A DNA stretch of 33,145 nt from Argonema antarcticum A004/B2 (GTDB taxonomy: Bacteria; Cyanobacteriota; Cyanobacteriia; Cyanobacteriales; Aerosakkonemataceae). This document shows, in pieces, positions 26,728 through 33,145 of the stretch. The stretch is taken from the NCBI RefSeq assembly GCF_023333585.1, contig NZ_JAIQZN010000079.1, positions 1-33,145 on the forward strand, read 5' to 3'. The translations under genes and the position numbers were made by a program. Position 1 is the first letter of the stretch. Each line of letters starts with the position of its first letter. The notes beneath the pieces are model-generated. The model saw only the letters and a list, made by a program, of their open reading frames with translations, was not told the origin of the DNA and did no database searches.

Positions 26728-28622
26728 CTGCTTCCCAATCGTTCTCTAAAATATCGACGATATAAATCGCAGCGCGGTTTCACATTATTACCTTGCAGAT
26801 GTACCAACCCCATACTGTGCAATTTAAACGCCACTTCTGCTTCTAGTCGCACTGGGTTAGATGTAGCAACAACTTCGAGCATCGCTTGCGCTAATTCTGG
26901 GCGCTGTTGAAGATTCCACAAGTGGCGTCGCAGATGATCGCTATAAAGTCCCGCTTCTGTAGGTGCTGTTTGGAGCAGTTCAGAGAGGGTGATGTCTTGG
27001 CGAGCAATGTGATAGAGAGCAAACCGCTGTAAATATGGGTGTCCTCCCACCGTGTTCATCAGTTGTTCTACCTGGGAGGCGTTCCAATTCAATCCGTACC
27101 GCTGCGCCAATTCCTGCACTTGATGGCTGCTAAATTCTGGCAATTCAATTGGCAATCCTACGTTGAAAGGTGATTGATTGATGTCGAGGGGAATATAAAC
27201 TTCTGTGGAATGTACGACTACCAAGCGAAGTTTTTTCCAAATGTCGCGCTTTTTCGATTCTTCGTGCCAAGTTCGGAGAAGTCCGAAGAAGTCGTCGGCA
27301 ATTTCTGGGTGTTCAAAAACGCGATCGACTTCATCCAATCCCAAGACGAGCGGCTGATCTATTTCGGCGAGCAAATACTTTTCAAAGTAGGCTTTGCAGT
27401 TAACTTTGCTGCCAAAAATATCATCCCAATAGTCCGCTAGTTTATTAGGCAGCTGCAATTCTAAACCAACACAAGCGCAGAACCACTTTAAGAATCGATC
27501 CAAGTTGCTGAAGATCGATCGCTCTGCGAGGTGAAAGCTCAAACTTACTGTTTTATAGCCGGAATTTTCTGCCTGATTGAGAATTCTAGCCATTAAGGAA
27601 GTTTTGCCCATTTGTCGGGGTGCTTTGATGCGAATCAAAGCGCCCGGTTGCAAAATCATTTCGTAACAGCGAGATTCAATCGGAGGTCGGTCTATATAAA
27701 AGGAGGAGGCTAAGTCCACTTGACCCTCCGGTACTTCTGGCGCTGCTACTGGTAATGGACGACCATCCAAGCTTTCCGATGTTACGGGTAGGGTTAATGC
27801 GATCTGGGTAAGACTGAGATCTGTTCGATCGATCGGCCCTTGGGCATCAGATTGTATATTCTTACGCCCATCTTTGACAAAGCTGAGGATTTCTTGCACA
27901 ACGGCGGCTGTGTCGGTTTCTCCTCGCCACTGAATTTGGGGAACGTCGTGTAAATGGCTGCGAAGGTCGTAGCTTAGCGGCGAGTTGAGCGGAAAATCGA
28001 CGCGAATGGCTAAAATTGCCGGTTTGTTGTGGATAGAACGCAACTCTTTGACGCGCTGTACTTCCGAGATCAGCATATCGCTGAAGGCAGATTGAGGAGA
28101 TAGCAGCAGCAGGAAGTAATCGCACTGCTTTAATTCGATGTCGATGCGTTGGGGCCAATTTTCTCCCAGGCGGATGGTTTCCTGTGCCATGAATACTTGC
28201 TGACTAGACGCTTTCAGGGCTTCTGAGAGCTGTTCGGCAAGGTGGAGGTCTGGTTCTTGGGGGCGGTAGGAGATAAAGATCTTGCCGTTTTGGGTCTGGG
28301 TATTGGAAATTTCAGATAACGGCGACGCCATCACCGCGTCTCCATATTTTCCTCTTCTTTCCTCTTCTTCTCTAGGCCGCTGCGCCTGATTGTGCAGGTA
28401 AATGCGGAGACGGTTCTCTTTGCCTCTGGTAAAACCGTCGATCCCAAATTTGTTATAGACTTGGCCCATGCGTTTGAGACAGGCACCTTCGGAAGTTTCC
28501 AGTTTCAAGGCGATTTCTTCGTATTCCATCTCCTCTGCAAAGCGCAGCAAGAACACTTCCTCCTGTTCTGGAGAAAGTTCGCGATCGTGCGCCATCTGAA
28601 TTAGGAATTGACGCGAGAACAT
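26724..28622 (-). CDS. HTH-TIR-STAND-type ATPase
   Basis: A 632-residue soluble protein. Residues 14-75 form a helix-turn-helix-like domain (LSPEQEEVFLLRFAEEMEYE, then ETSEGACLKRMGQVYNKFGI) used at the head of many cyanobacterial signalling ATPases. Residues 113-250 form a TIR domain (KIFISYR; Glu187 in SDMLISEVQ is at the position of the NADase glutamate). Residues 300-560 form an AAA-like ATPase with Walker A APRQMGKTS (334-342) and Walker B LGLDEVDRV. The C-terminal ~70 residues are helical. AGAGG about 10 bases before the ATG supports this start. TIR plus STAND ATPase is a known anti-phage layout, but such genes are common in filamentous cyanobacteria and the role here is not shown. Confidence 0.9.
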   Translation of the reverse strand: MFSRQFLIQMAHDRELSPEQEEVFLLRFAEEMEYEEIALKLETSEGACLKRMGQVYNKFGIDGFTRGKENRLRIYLHNQAQRPREEEERRGKYGDAVMASPLSEISNTQTQNGKIFISYRPQEPDLHLAEQLSEALKASSQQVFMAQETIRLGENWPQRIDIELKQCDYFLLLLSPQSAFSDMLISEVQRVKELRSIHNKPAILAIRVDFPLNSPLSYDLRSHLHDVPQIQWRGETDTAAVVQEILSFVKDGRKNIQSDAQGPIDRTDLSLTQIALTLPVTSESLDGRPLPVAAPEVPEGQVDLASSFYIDRPPIESRCYEMILQPGALIRIKAPRQMGKTSLMARILNQAENSGYKTVSLSFHLAERSIFSNLDRFLKWFCACVGLELQLPNKLADYWDDIFGSKVNCKAYFEKYLLAEIDQPLVLGLDEVDRVFEHPEIADDFFGLLRTWHEESKKRDIWKKLRLVVVHSTEVYIPLDINQSPFNVGLPIELPEFSSHQVQELAQRYGLNWNASQVEQLMNTVGGHPYLQRFALYHIARQDITLSELLQTAPTEAGLYSDHLRRHLWNLQQRPELAQAMLEVVATSNPVRLEAEVAFKLHSMGLVHLQGNNVKPRCDLYRRYFRERLGSS

Positions 28623-28836
28623 CTGTAAATCGCCTCTCTAACGACACAACTACTTAGACTCTAATCACCTCCTCAAACGCTACCTCTGAAATAGTTTACA
28701 AAAATTATGAGTTAAATAACCTAAGCAAAGCAGAGTTTTAAGCGTGGTTCAAAGGTTTCCGCAGAGGTAACCTTGTCTATTGAATGGAGTCACACAGGAC
28801 AAGCAAGGTGAATGCCTCTGTTTCTACGATAGCTTA

Positions 28837-28945
28837 CAGCGGTTTTCAGTTGCATTCAGTACACCGCAGAAACCGGGTTTCTTCAAGAACTCTTCAAGAA
28901 ACTCGGTTTCTTGAAGAGGTTTCTTTAAGTTTCTCTGTACCGCAC
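28837..28945. repeat. GAAACCGGGTTTC repeat, copy B
   Basis: AGCGGTTTTCAGTTGCATTC, then AGTACACCGCAGAAACCGGG, and further degenerate copies of AAGAAACTCGGTTTCTTGAAG. It lies in the 521-bp gene-free gap 28623-29143 upstream of the TIR-ATPase gene, whose promoter should also be here but is not recognisable. Confidence 0.75.
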
Positions 28946-28990
28946 TCATCTGAAAAGGGCTGTATACCTCCGATGTAACCTACTATAAGC

Positions 28991-29030
28991 AAAAAGCACC
29001 GAGTCTGTTCGCACAGGCGAGACTTCGGTG
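28991..29030 (-). terminator. Intrinsic terminator for the secreted-protein genes
   Basis: On the minus strand CACCGAAGTCT pairs with AGACTCGGTG (one bulged A) and is followed by TTTTT. It lies about 115 bp past the stop of the 218-residue secreted protein gene and separates that group from the TIR-ATPase operon. Confidence 0.75.
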
Positions 29031-29069
29031 TTTGGATGTTGTTTATAACTCGCATCTTGCACCAGGGCT

Positions 29070-29134
29070 AGAAACCCGGTTTCTTGAAGAAACCGGGTTT
29101 CTGCGGTGTATTTCACGCAACTGAAACCCGCTAT
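29070..29134. repeat. GAAACCGGGTTTC repeat, copy C (inverted)
   Basis: GAAACCCGGTTTCTT followed by GAAGAAACCGGGTTTC forms a near-perfect 31-bp palindrome, then CTGCGGTGTATTTC and CAACTGAAACCCGCTAT, the reverse complement of the start of copy B. Copies B and C face each other across the terminator. Confidence 0.78.
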
Positions 29135-29143
29135 AATGTTTGG

Positions 29144-29800
29144 CTATTCCACATCGATAATGAAAATCTGCCTTACTATACCGCTACCTCCTACGGCTTG
29201 ATCTACTGTTGTGCCAGAACCGGAAAACTCCACTTTAACGGAGGAACTTGCAGGTGTATAACTACCTGAAATTTGAATATTGTGCCTGCCTCTGGAGAGA
29301 AATCTTGATAAATTAACCGTACCTCCACGACCTTTTATTGTTTTAACAACTCTGCCGTCTACAGTAATTTGTGCAGTTAAGTGTATGTCTGAATCGCTGC
29401 TAATTACCAGATTATGAGCTTGCCTAATATTTGGCGAATCCAGATTGATTCTGGTGGTTTGTTGTTGTTCGGAAACATTTTGTTGCGGCTGACGAGGCTT
29501 TGTTATATGTATGGCAGGAGGATTTTTTCTTTGTGGCTCTCTAGCCAGTAAATTATCTGTTTGGTTTAAATTATTTGGATTAACTTCTCCTGAATCAAGA
29601 TGTGGTAAGAAAAAACTTTTCTTTAGGTATAGCAAGTGATTAAACTTACTAGAATTGCCGATATCCTGCAAATTGCGATTAAAGTCGATGTTGGTTTTTT
29701 GGCTGGATTTATCGAAAAATATTTCGGCGATTGCGGCCCGATCGTATGCAGCAACTAAAGCAATGCAGGTAGTAGCAAAAATCAAAAACATCCGATTCAT
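29144..29800 (-). CDS. Secreted protein of unknown function
   Basis: A 218-residue protein with a signal peptide (MFLIFATTCIALVAAYDRAAIA). A polar Q/N/P-rich linker (about 90-120) leads to a C-terminal beta domain of ~85 residues (DIHLTAQITVDGRVVKTIKG, GRHNIQISGSYTPASSSVKVEF, and GIVRQIFIIDVE). The alternating hydrophobic strands look like an Ig-like or beta-sandwich surface domain. It is the last of four same-strand genes for exported proteins and ends in an intrinsic terminator. No family recognised. Confidence 0.75.
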   Translation of the reverse strand: MNRMFLIFATTCIALVAAYDRAAIAEIFFDKSSQKTNIDFNRNLQDIGNSSKFNHLLYLKKSFFLPHLDSGEVNPNNLNQTDNLLAREPQRKNPPAIHITKPRQPQQNVSEQQQTTRINLDSPNIRQAHNLVISSDSDIHLTAQITVDGRVVKTIKGRGGTVNLSRFLSRGRHNIQISGSYTPASSSVKVEFSGSGTTVDQAVGGSGIVRQIFIIDVE

Positions 29801-29944
29801 ACGTCAACTCCTAATTTAAGAAAAACGACTGCCCAAAATTAATCGTTATAGCTATTAACTATGCGTATTTATTCGAGCAATCGTTGATTTTTCTTTGCGA
29901 GAAAATCTGATTAAAGTCTAGCAGAAAGATCGAGAAATTACTTT

Positions 29945-30331
29945 TTACCGACGCTGTAAATTTCTGTATCGATCTGCCGCGTTGTATACGTCAATTGTGG
30001 GATTAACTCGAATTTGCACCGTTGGGCCTTTCCCAGTTCCATTGTTGCTACCGCCGCGCAGAGTTTGTCGTACATTTCGTTCTTGAACTGCCCGACCCGG
30101 CCCTACATGAATCTGTTGACCAGTAGTTACAATAGCGTTTCCTCTACAGGCCCCTTCACTTTGCATATCTACGTTATTGCTGCGTTGCGCTGGTCCAGAA
30201 CCACTGATGGAAATTTGAATGCCCTGATCGAATTGTACGCACTGCGCTTTAGCAGAAGAGATTGAAAAAGGCTCAAAAACTAAAACAGTAGCAACAGATA
30301 AAAAGCTGAACGCAATTAAAGAAACTCTCAT
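29945..30331 (-). CDS. Small secreted protein of unknown function
   Basis: A 128-residue protein with a signal peptide ending SSAKA before QCVQFDQG. The mature part has two cysteines (CVQF and ACRGN), probably a disulphide, and is rich in Gly, Asn and Gln (SNNVDMQSEGACRGNAIVTT, GQQIHVGPGRAVQERNVRQ). It partly shares the rhythm of the two upstream Q/N-rich genes. It lies 35 bp downstream of the 117-residue gene, so the two are probably co-transcribed. Confidence 0.72.
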   Translation of the reverse strand: MRVSLIAFSFLSVATVLVFEPFSISSAKAQCVQFDQGIQISISGSGPAQRSNNVDMQSEGACRGNAIVTTGQQIHVGPGRAVQERNVRQTLRGGSNNGTGKGPTVQIRVNPTIDVYNAADRYRNLQRR

Positions 30332-30366
30332 GTTTACCTCTTGAAAAAGCTAGCGGAACAAATATT

Positions 30367-30720
30367 TTAAATGGAGCGATCGACAAAACCCGGATTGCTT
30401 CGATCGCTATTGAATTGCCGCCCGTTTTGACGAACTGTATTGCGATCGCCCCTGACATCGACTCCCTGATTTTGGTTCTGCACAACACCCCGGTTGCCCC
30501 CGAATCTCTGACGCCCGCCTCTACCGCTGCGATCGATATTAATCACATTGATATGTTTTTTCACGTTATTGCTGTTGCCCGTTACTGTAGCGGTTTGCGA
30601 ACTTTGTTGAGAGACAGCACTATCACCACCTCTACTGTTGTAAGATTGAGCCATTGCAGGCAGGGGCAACATCCCAAGAGTGGCAACAGCCAAAACACCA
30701 AATATGTAAGTTTTCTTCAT
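30367..30720 (-). CDS. Secreted Q/N-rich repeat protein (curlin-like rhythm), paralogue 1
   Basis: A 117-residue protein with a signal peptide (KKTYIFGVLAVATLGMLPLPAMAQ). The mature part has two units, SAVSQQSSQTATVTGNSNNV and GVVQNQNQGVDVRGDRNTV, each followed by polar residues; the pattern is Vxx-Q-xxx-Q-xxxV-x-G-xx-N-xV. The G-xx-N spacing recalls curlin repeats, but the match is loose. The signal peptide region and repeat pattern are clearly related to the next gene upstream (30848-31279). A role in surface matrix or fibres is a guess. Confidence 0.75.
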   Translation of the reverse strand: MKKTYIFGVLAVATLGMLPLPAMAQSYNSRGGDSAVSQQSSQTATVTGNSNNVKKHINVINIDRSGRGGRQRFGGNRGVVQNQNQGVDVRGDRNTVRQNGRQFNSDRSNPGFVDRSI

Positions 30721-30758
30721 GGCTTTATTTTCTGTAAGTAACAGCTTCTATTAGGAGG

Positions 30759-30804
30759 AAGAAATTGCTGAGGCTTGAAGCGTTCGCAAGCCTCGTACTT
30801 TCTT
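30759..30804 (-). other. Hairpin between the two Q/N-repeat genes
   Basis: GAGGCTTG (30770-30777) pairs with CAAGCCTC (30787-30794), extended by AAGAAA/TTTCTT after a small internal loop. Read on the minus strand it ends in TTTCTTCCTCC, so it could act as a weak terminator or RNA-processing site between the genes. Confidence 0.55.
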
Positions 30805-30847
30805 CCGCCTCTACTAGGAAGCTGACAAAATCACGCGATCGCGGTAA

Positions 30848-31279
30848 CTAAATTCCCTTCTTAGCGCAAGTATTGTTACAGCTAGAGGGACGCTGAACGG
30901 GACGATGAATTTGATTTCGGTTGCCATTGCTTTGCCGAGCTGTTTGATTCACTCGGTTACCATACCCATGATTGTTGGCTTCCTGATATTGGTCTTGTAC
31001 AATACCTTGATTGCCTGTTCCTTGGCGACGACCGCCGTTATTTGACTGAGTGGAATTCTGGTTAATTAAGTTACCCTTACCATTAACAGTCGCTTGTTGG
31101 TTACTCGTCTGAATGACAGCGTTGTCGCCACCACGAGATTGGCAGCAAGGATTAGGATTGGCTTGGGCGGTAAAGGGAACTAGACCAAGGGTGCTAGCAG
31201 TCAAAATACCAAGTATGTAGGTTTTCTTGGCAATCTTTGCAAAGCTCAGGCCAGTTTTAATTGCGTTGGTGTTAGTCAT
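30848..31279 (-). CDS. Secreted Q/N-rich repeat protein (curlin-like rhythm), paralogue 2
   Basis: A 143-residue protein with a long N-region and signal peptide (KKTYILGILTASTLGLVPFT, then AQA). Two units, NAVIQTSNQQATVNGKGNLI with NQNSTQ and GIVQDQYQEANNHGYGNRV with NQTARQ, match those of the downstream paralogue at the same spacing. Cysteines occur as CC after the signal peptide and as SSCNNTCAKKG at the C terminus, which could lock the ends together. An AGGAAGA ribosome site lies about 8 bases before the ATG. It is the first of four same-strand exported-protein genes. Confidence 0.76.
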   Translation of the reverse strand: MTNTNAIKTGLSFAKIAKKTYILGILTASTLGLVPFTAQANPNPCCQSRGGDNAVIQTSNQQATVNGKGNLINQNSTQSNNGGRRQGTGNQGIVQDQYQEANNHGYGNRVNQTARQSNGNRNQIHRPVQRPSSCNNTCAKKGI

Positions 31280-31426
31280 GTCAGCTTCTTCCTGTAAAAC
31301 TAATTGTGGTTTGGATAGGAGAGTAGAATTTCTCTTGGTTTTTCCAGAGCCTCTGTTCGCCTCTGAAACTATATTGGCTCACCTCTGCTATCCTCGTCAA
31401 GTATATTTACAAATCTTCATATATAG

Positions 31427-31454
31427 CTAGGGGCTAGGGGCTAGGAGCTAGGGG
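31427..31454. repeat. Heptad (CTAGGGG)4
   Basis: Four units CTAGGGG, CTAGGGG, CTAGGAG, CTAGGGG. It lies in the 630-bp gene-free region 31280-31909, next to the MITE-like element. A related TAGCTAGGGACTAGGAG occurs near 33040. Confidence 0.85.
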
Positions 31455-31504
31455 CGAGTGTTGAGGGACTAGGGGAAGAAGGGTCTAGAATCAAGGGCTT
31501 CGAC

Positions 31505-31673
31505 TGAGCGCTCATACCAAATCCGGGATAAAAACCCCCGTTATCCATAAGTTGGGTGAAGCATTGCGGTAGAAAGGCTTTGCTTAGGGGAATACACTTA
31601 TTGCCGCTTAGCTTCACACTATATAAAGGGGTAAATAACCCGGATTTGGTATCAGCTACGAGGTGAGCGCTCA
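31505..31673. mobile_element. MITE-like element with 14-bp terminal inverted repeats
   Basis: ATACCAAATCCGGG (31514-31527) and CCCGGATTTGGTAT (31639-31652) are perfect inverted ends of a 139-bp block. A 10-bp palindrome TGAGCGCTCA stands outside each end (31505-31514 and 31664-31673). There is no transposase. A 77-codon open frame through it is an artefact. Confidence 0.7.
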
Positions 31674-31845
31674 CGCCGAAGTCCGAACGGTTTGGTGGAA
31701 TTAAGAATGTCCTAACAGACGAGAGCGGTTGCTATATATATCCCCCAGTGTCTGAAACTCAAGCAGGACTTAGGTAGGAGGTCAAAAGTCACGCATTCAA
31801 AAATCCTTTGAGCCTAAACCCTTTTTTACCCGACGACTAAAGTCG

Positions 31846-31876
31846 CCGCGCACACTGCTCAAAGCAGTGTGCGCGG
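31846..31876. terminator. GC-rich 14-bp hairpin downstream of VOC gene
   Basis: CCGCGCACACTGCT and AGCAGTGTGCGCGG form a perfect stem around CAA. It lies 34 bp past the stop of the minus-strand VOC gene and may end that transcript, though no T-run follows in that direction. The sequence GCCCGCGCACACTGC also looks like a dispersed cyanobacterial repeat. Confidence 0.5.
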
Positions 31877-31909
31877 GCTTTAAGTACGCGATCGCAAAAT
31901 TTTATCCTC

Positions 31910-32371
31910 TTATATAGGATCGCAGCGTATCTCGATCAAAAAACCATCAGGATCGTAAAAATAGATTCCGCGTCCGGTAGGACGAGTAACTGGGCCATGA
32001 TCGATGCGTATTTGATGCAGTTTCAGCACTTCAATTGCTGTATCAAACAACTGCGGCGCGATATCAAAAGCTAAATGATTGGCGCGAGTAAAAGCGCGAC
32101 TGGGGTCTGGATCTGGCGGTGAAAGATCCGGTTCCCAAAACAAATCGATCACTGTACCATCGGGAGTAACGAAGTTGGCAACTTTCCCAGCAGCTACCAA
32201 GTCAACCAGGGTTTTGGGAACTTCATCCCCTGTCAATTCGTGCAAACCCAGGATATTTCCGTAAAAATGGCGGGATTCCTGCATATCTTTGACGTTCAAG
32301 GCGATATGATGAACGCGGCGCAGATTACCTGGGACAAGTGCAGCGTTGAGGGATTGGGGGTGAGACAGCAT
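31910..32371 (-). CDS. VOC family protein (glyoxalase/dioxygenase fold)
   Basis: A 153-residue single-chain VOC protein with two beta-alpha-beta-beta-beta modules. Metal-ligand candidates are His22 in VHHIALNV, the His of NHLAFDI in the second module, and the Glu of GFLIEIRCDP. The segment KDMQESRHFYGNILGLHEL is the typical first module. Such proteins act as dioxygenases, glyoxalases or resistance proteins; the substrate cannot be told. The N-terminal ~18 residues are variable, so the start may be downstream. Confidence 0.88.
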   Translation of the reverse strand: MLSHPQSLNAALVPGNLRRVHHIALNVKDMQESRHFYGNILGLHELTGDEVPKTLVDLVAAGKVANFVTPDGTVIDLFWEPDLSPPDPDPSRAFTRANHLAFDIAPQLFDTAIEVLKLHQIRIDHGPVTRPTGRGIYFYDPDGFLIEIRCDPI

Positions 32372-32494
32372 GACACGAAGCGATCGATCGCATGACTGCC
32401 ATCAGTTTACCTCAAATGCCGCCAAAGTTAGAGGTCGATCTGAAATTGAGTATATAGACTGAAAGAGTAGAAATAATCGATCGTAAAAACACCG

Positions 32495-32656
32495 ATGAAA
32501 AAATCAGTTTCAATGGTTTTGCTATTATCTTTATTACTGATGGCAATCATATCTCCTTTTTCGGCTCTATCCTTATTGATGGTTTTTGTGTTGATTTCAA
32601 CAATTGGCTGGACAATCTGGACTTTAGTGCGAACTGCCGTTAGCGATGATGCCTAA
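32495..32656 (+). CDS. Small membrane protein, 53 residues
   Basis: The frame reads MKKSVSMVLLLSLLLMAIIS, then PFSALSLLMVFVLISTIGWT and IWTLVRTAVSDDA. Two hydrophobic helices are separated by a Ser/Pro turn, with a short polar tail. It lacks a clear ribosome site but shows typical membrane-protein composition. Its stop codon overlaps the 3' end of the MazF remnant on the other strand. No family recognised. Confidence 0.55.
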   Translation: MKKSVSMVLLLSLLLMAIISPFSALSLLMVFVLISTIGWTIWTLVRTAVSDDA

Positions 32657-32721
32657 ATCTGGGTTTGTTCATAAAGTGCATCGAGATCGATCCAGAAAAT
32701 ATCACCTTGATTGATTACCAT
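32653..32721 (-). pseudogene. MazF/PemK toxin remnant, 22 codons
   Basis: MVINQGDIFWIDLD is the N-terminal beta-hairpin of a MazF/PemK ribonuclease toxin. Its ATG overlaps the end of the ribbon-helix-helix antitoxin gene, as in intact antitoxin-toxin pairs. After 14 residues the match ends (ALYEQTQI, stop). About 90 residues, including the RNA-binding and catalytic parts, are lost. Confidence 0.75.
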
Positions 32722-32969
32722 TCGCCTTCAACAATCCGCCGATGATAGCGGCTTATAGTGCGAAGCATAGCTTGTTCTTCCTCATCGGGAGGGTCAGCGT
32801 ATGCGGCATTAATTTTCTCTAACAATTGTAGATTTTGACGACGGCGGATAAATTCTTCTAGCGCAAGTGCCATTAAGCGACTGCGTGAGACTTTCAGTTC
32901 TTCAGCTACCGCCTCCGCTTGTTTAAACAAAGATTCTGGCAGCGAGATTGCTGTTTTTACGTTTGCCAT
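32715..32969 (-). CDS. Ribbon-helix-helix antitoxin (MazE/CopG-like), orphan
   Basis: An 84-residue protein. The N terminus (VKTAISLPESLFKQAEAVAE, then KVSRSRLMALALEEFIRRR) is a typical ribbon-helix-helix DNA-binding domain. The C-terminal half is the flexible toxin-neutralising tail. It precedes and overlaps a truncated mazF. A dyad, ATACTTT-N11-AAAGTAT, sits directly upstream of the start and is likely its autoregulatory operator. It may persist as a stand-alone regulator or as a neutraliser of toxins encoded elsewhere. Confidence 0.85.
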   Translation of the reverse strand: MANVKTAISLPESLFKQAEAVAEELKVSRSRLMALALEEFIRRRQNLQLLEKINAAYADPPDEEEQAMLRTISRYHRRIVEGEW

Positions 32970-32975
32970 AAAATC

Positions 32976-33000
32976 ATACTTTCAGGTGTGATAAAAGTAT
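32976..33000 (-). promoter_or_regulatory. Putative antitoxin operator
   Basis: ATACTTT and AAAGTAT are separated by 11 bases, 6 bp upstream of the antitoxin start. Ribbon-helix-helix antitoxins commonly bind such dyads over their own promoter. The remaining 33001-33145 holds only a TAGGGA-type repeat fragment and a dispersed GAAGCATTGCGG motif that also occurs inside the MITE-like element. Confidence 0.55.
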
Positions 33001-33145
33001 AACTTTTGGTTTGACTAATTGCTATATGCGGTAGGTATAGCTAGGGACTAGGAGAAGTTTAGGTTACTCCGTTCCCGCCACAAGATTATGTAGGGGCGAA
33101 GCATTGCGGAATTAACGTTTCGGTTTTGAGTTAAGATAAATCCCG

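Noticed and set aside
28784-28978. 64-codon plus-strand frame before the terminator
   Set aside because: It is made largely of the GAAACCGGG repeat copy B and has no ribosome site.
31441-31674. 77-codon minus-strand frame
   Set aside because: It lies entirely within the MITE-like element and a heptad array and has no protein-like features.

Overview
The window comes from a cyanobacterium, most likely a filamentous Oscillatoria/Microcoleus-type organism. The evidence is a complete allophycocyanin core operon (apcE-apcA-apcB-apcC), HIP1 palindromes (GCGATCGC), several DUF families common in cyanobacteria (DUF29, DUF4058, DUF6887/6888-like, DUF6883, DUF4926) and many heptanucleotide tandem repeats at gene edges. 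The genus cannot be fixed from the sequence alone.

Layout. (1) 129-7601, minus strand: a six-gene signalling operon read in the order rsbR, rsbS, rsbT, an RsbX-like phosphatase with its own RsbT-like ATPase domain, a hybrid kinase that starts with a third RsbT-like domain, and a REC-PAS-PAS-kinase-REC hybrid kinase. This is a stressosome (RST plus X module) wired to two-component signalling rather than to a sigma factor. Its core is flanked by inverted copies of a ~75-80 bp dispersed repeat (4834-4905 and 8335-8416). (2) 7850-10941: small cyanobacterial DUF genes (DUF29, DUF4058, a DUF6887/6888-like pair) and a SAM methyltransferase whose start codon abuts a 97-bp heptad array. (3) 11039-17475: the apc operon with a long leader, strong dyads upstream of apcA, a structured leader for apcC and a good final terminator. 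ApcE has four linker repeats, which predicts a five-cylinder phycobilisome core. (4) 17527-18705: a SEDS-family protein, probably FtsW.

(5) 18827-22393: a type ISP-like restriction-modification gene broken in two. The nuclease and methyltransferase part (586 codons) and a ~60-codon C-terminal tail survive. Between them, where the DNA-recognition domain should be, lies an AT-rich islet of DUF6883, DUF4926, DUF433, HicB-like, ParD-like and a decapitated ParE. (6) 22622-28622, minus strand: an operon-like group of an HTH-TIR-STAND ATPase, a small secreted protein and an ATPase with 13 WD40 blades. Palindromic and heptad repeats have entered the coding frames of two of these genes. (7) 29144-31279, minus strand: four small exported proteins, two of them paralogous Q/N-rich repeat proteins with a curlin-like rhythm. 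(8) 31280-33145: a MITE-like element, a VOC-fold protein, a tiny membrane protein, and an orphan ribbon-helix-helix antitoxin whose MazF partner is cut to 22 codons.

Common threads are repeat traffic at gene boundaries (start codons, stop codons and in-frame insertions) and two toxin-antitoxin loci in which the antitoxin is intact but the toxin is truncated. No rRNA, tRNA, CRISPR array or intact transposase gene was seen.
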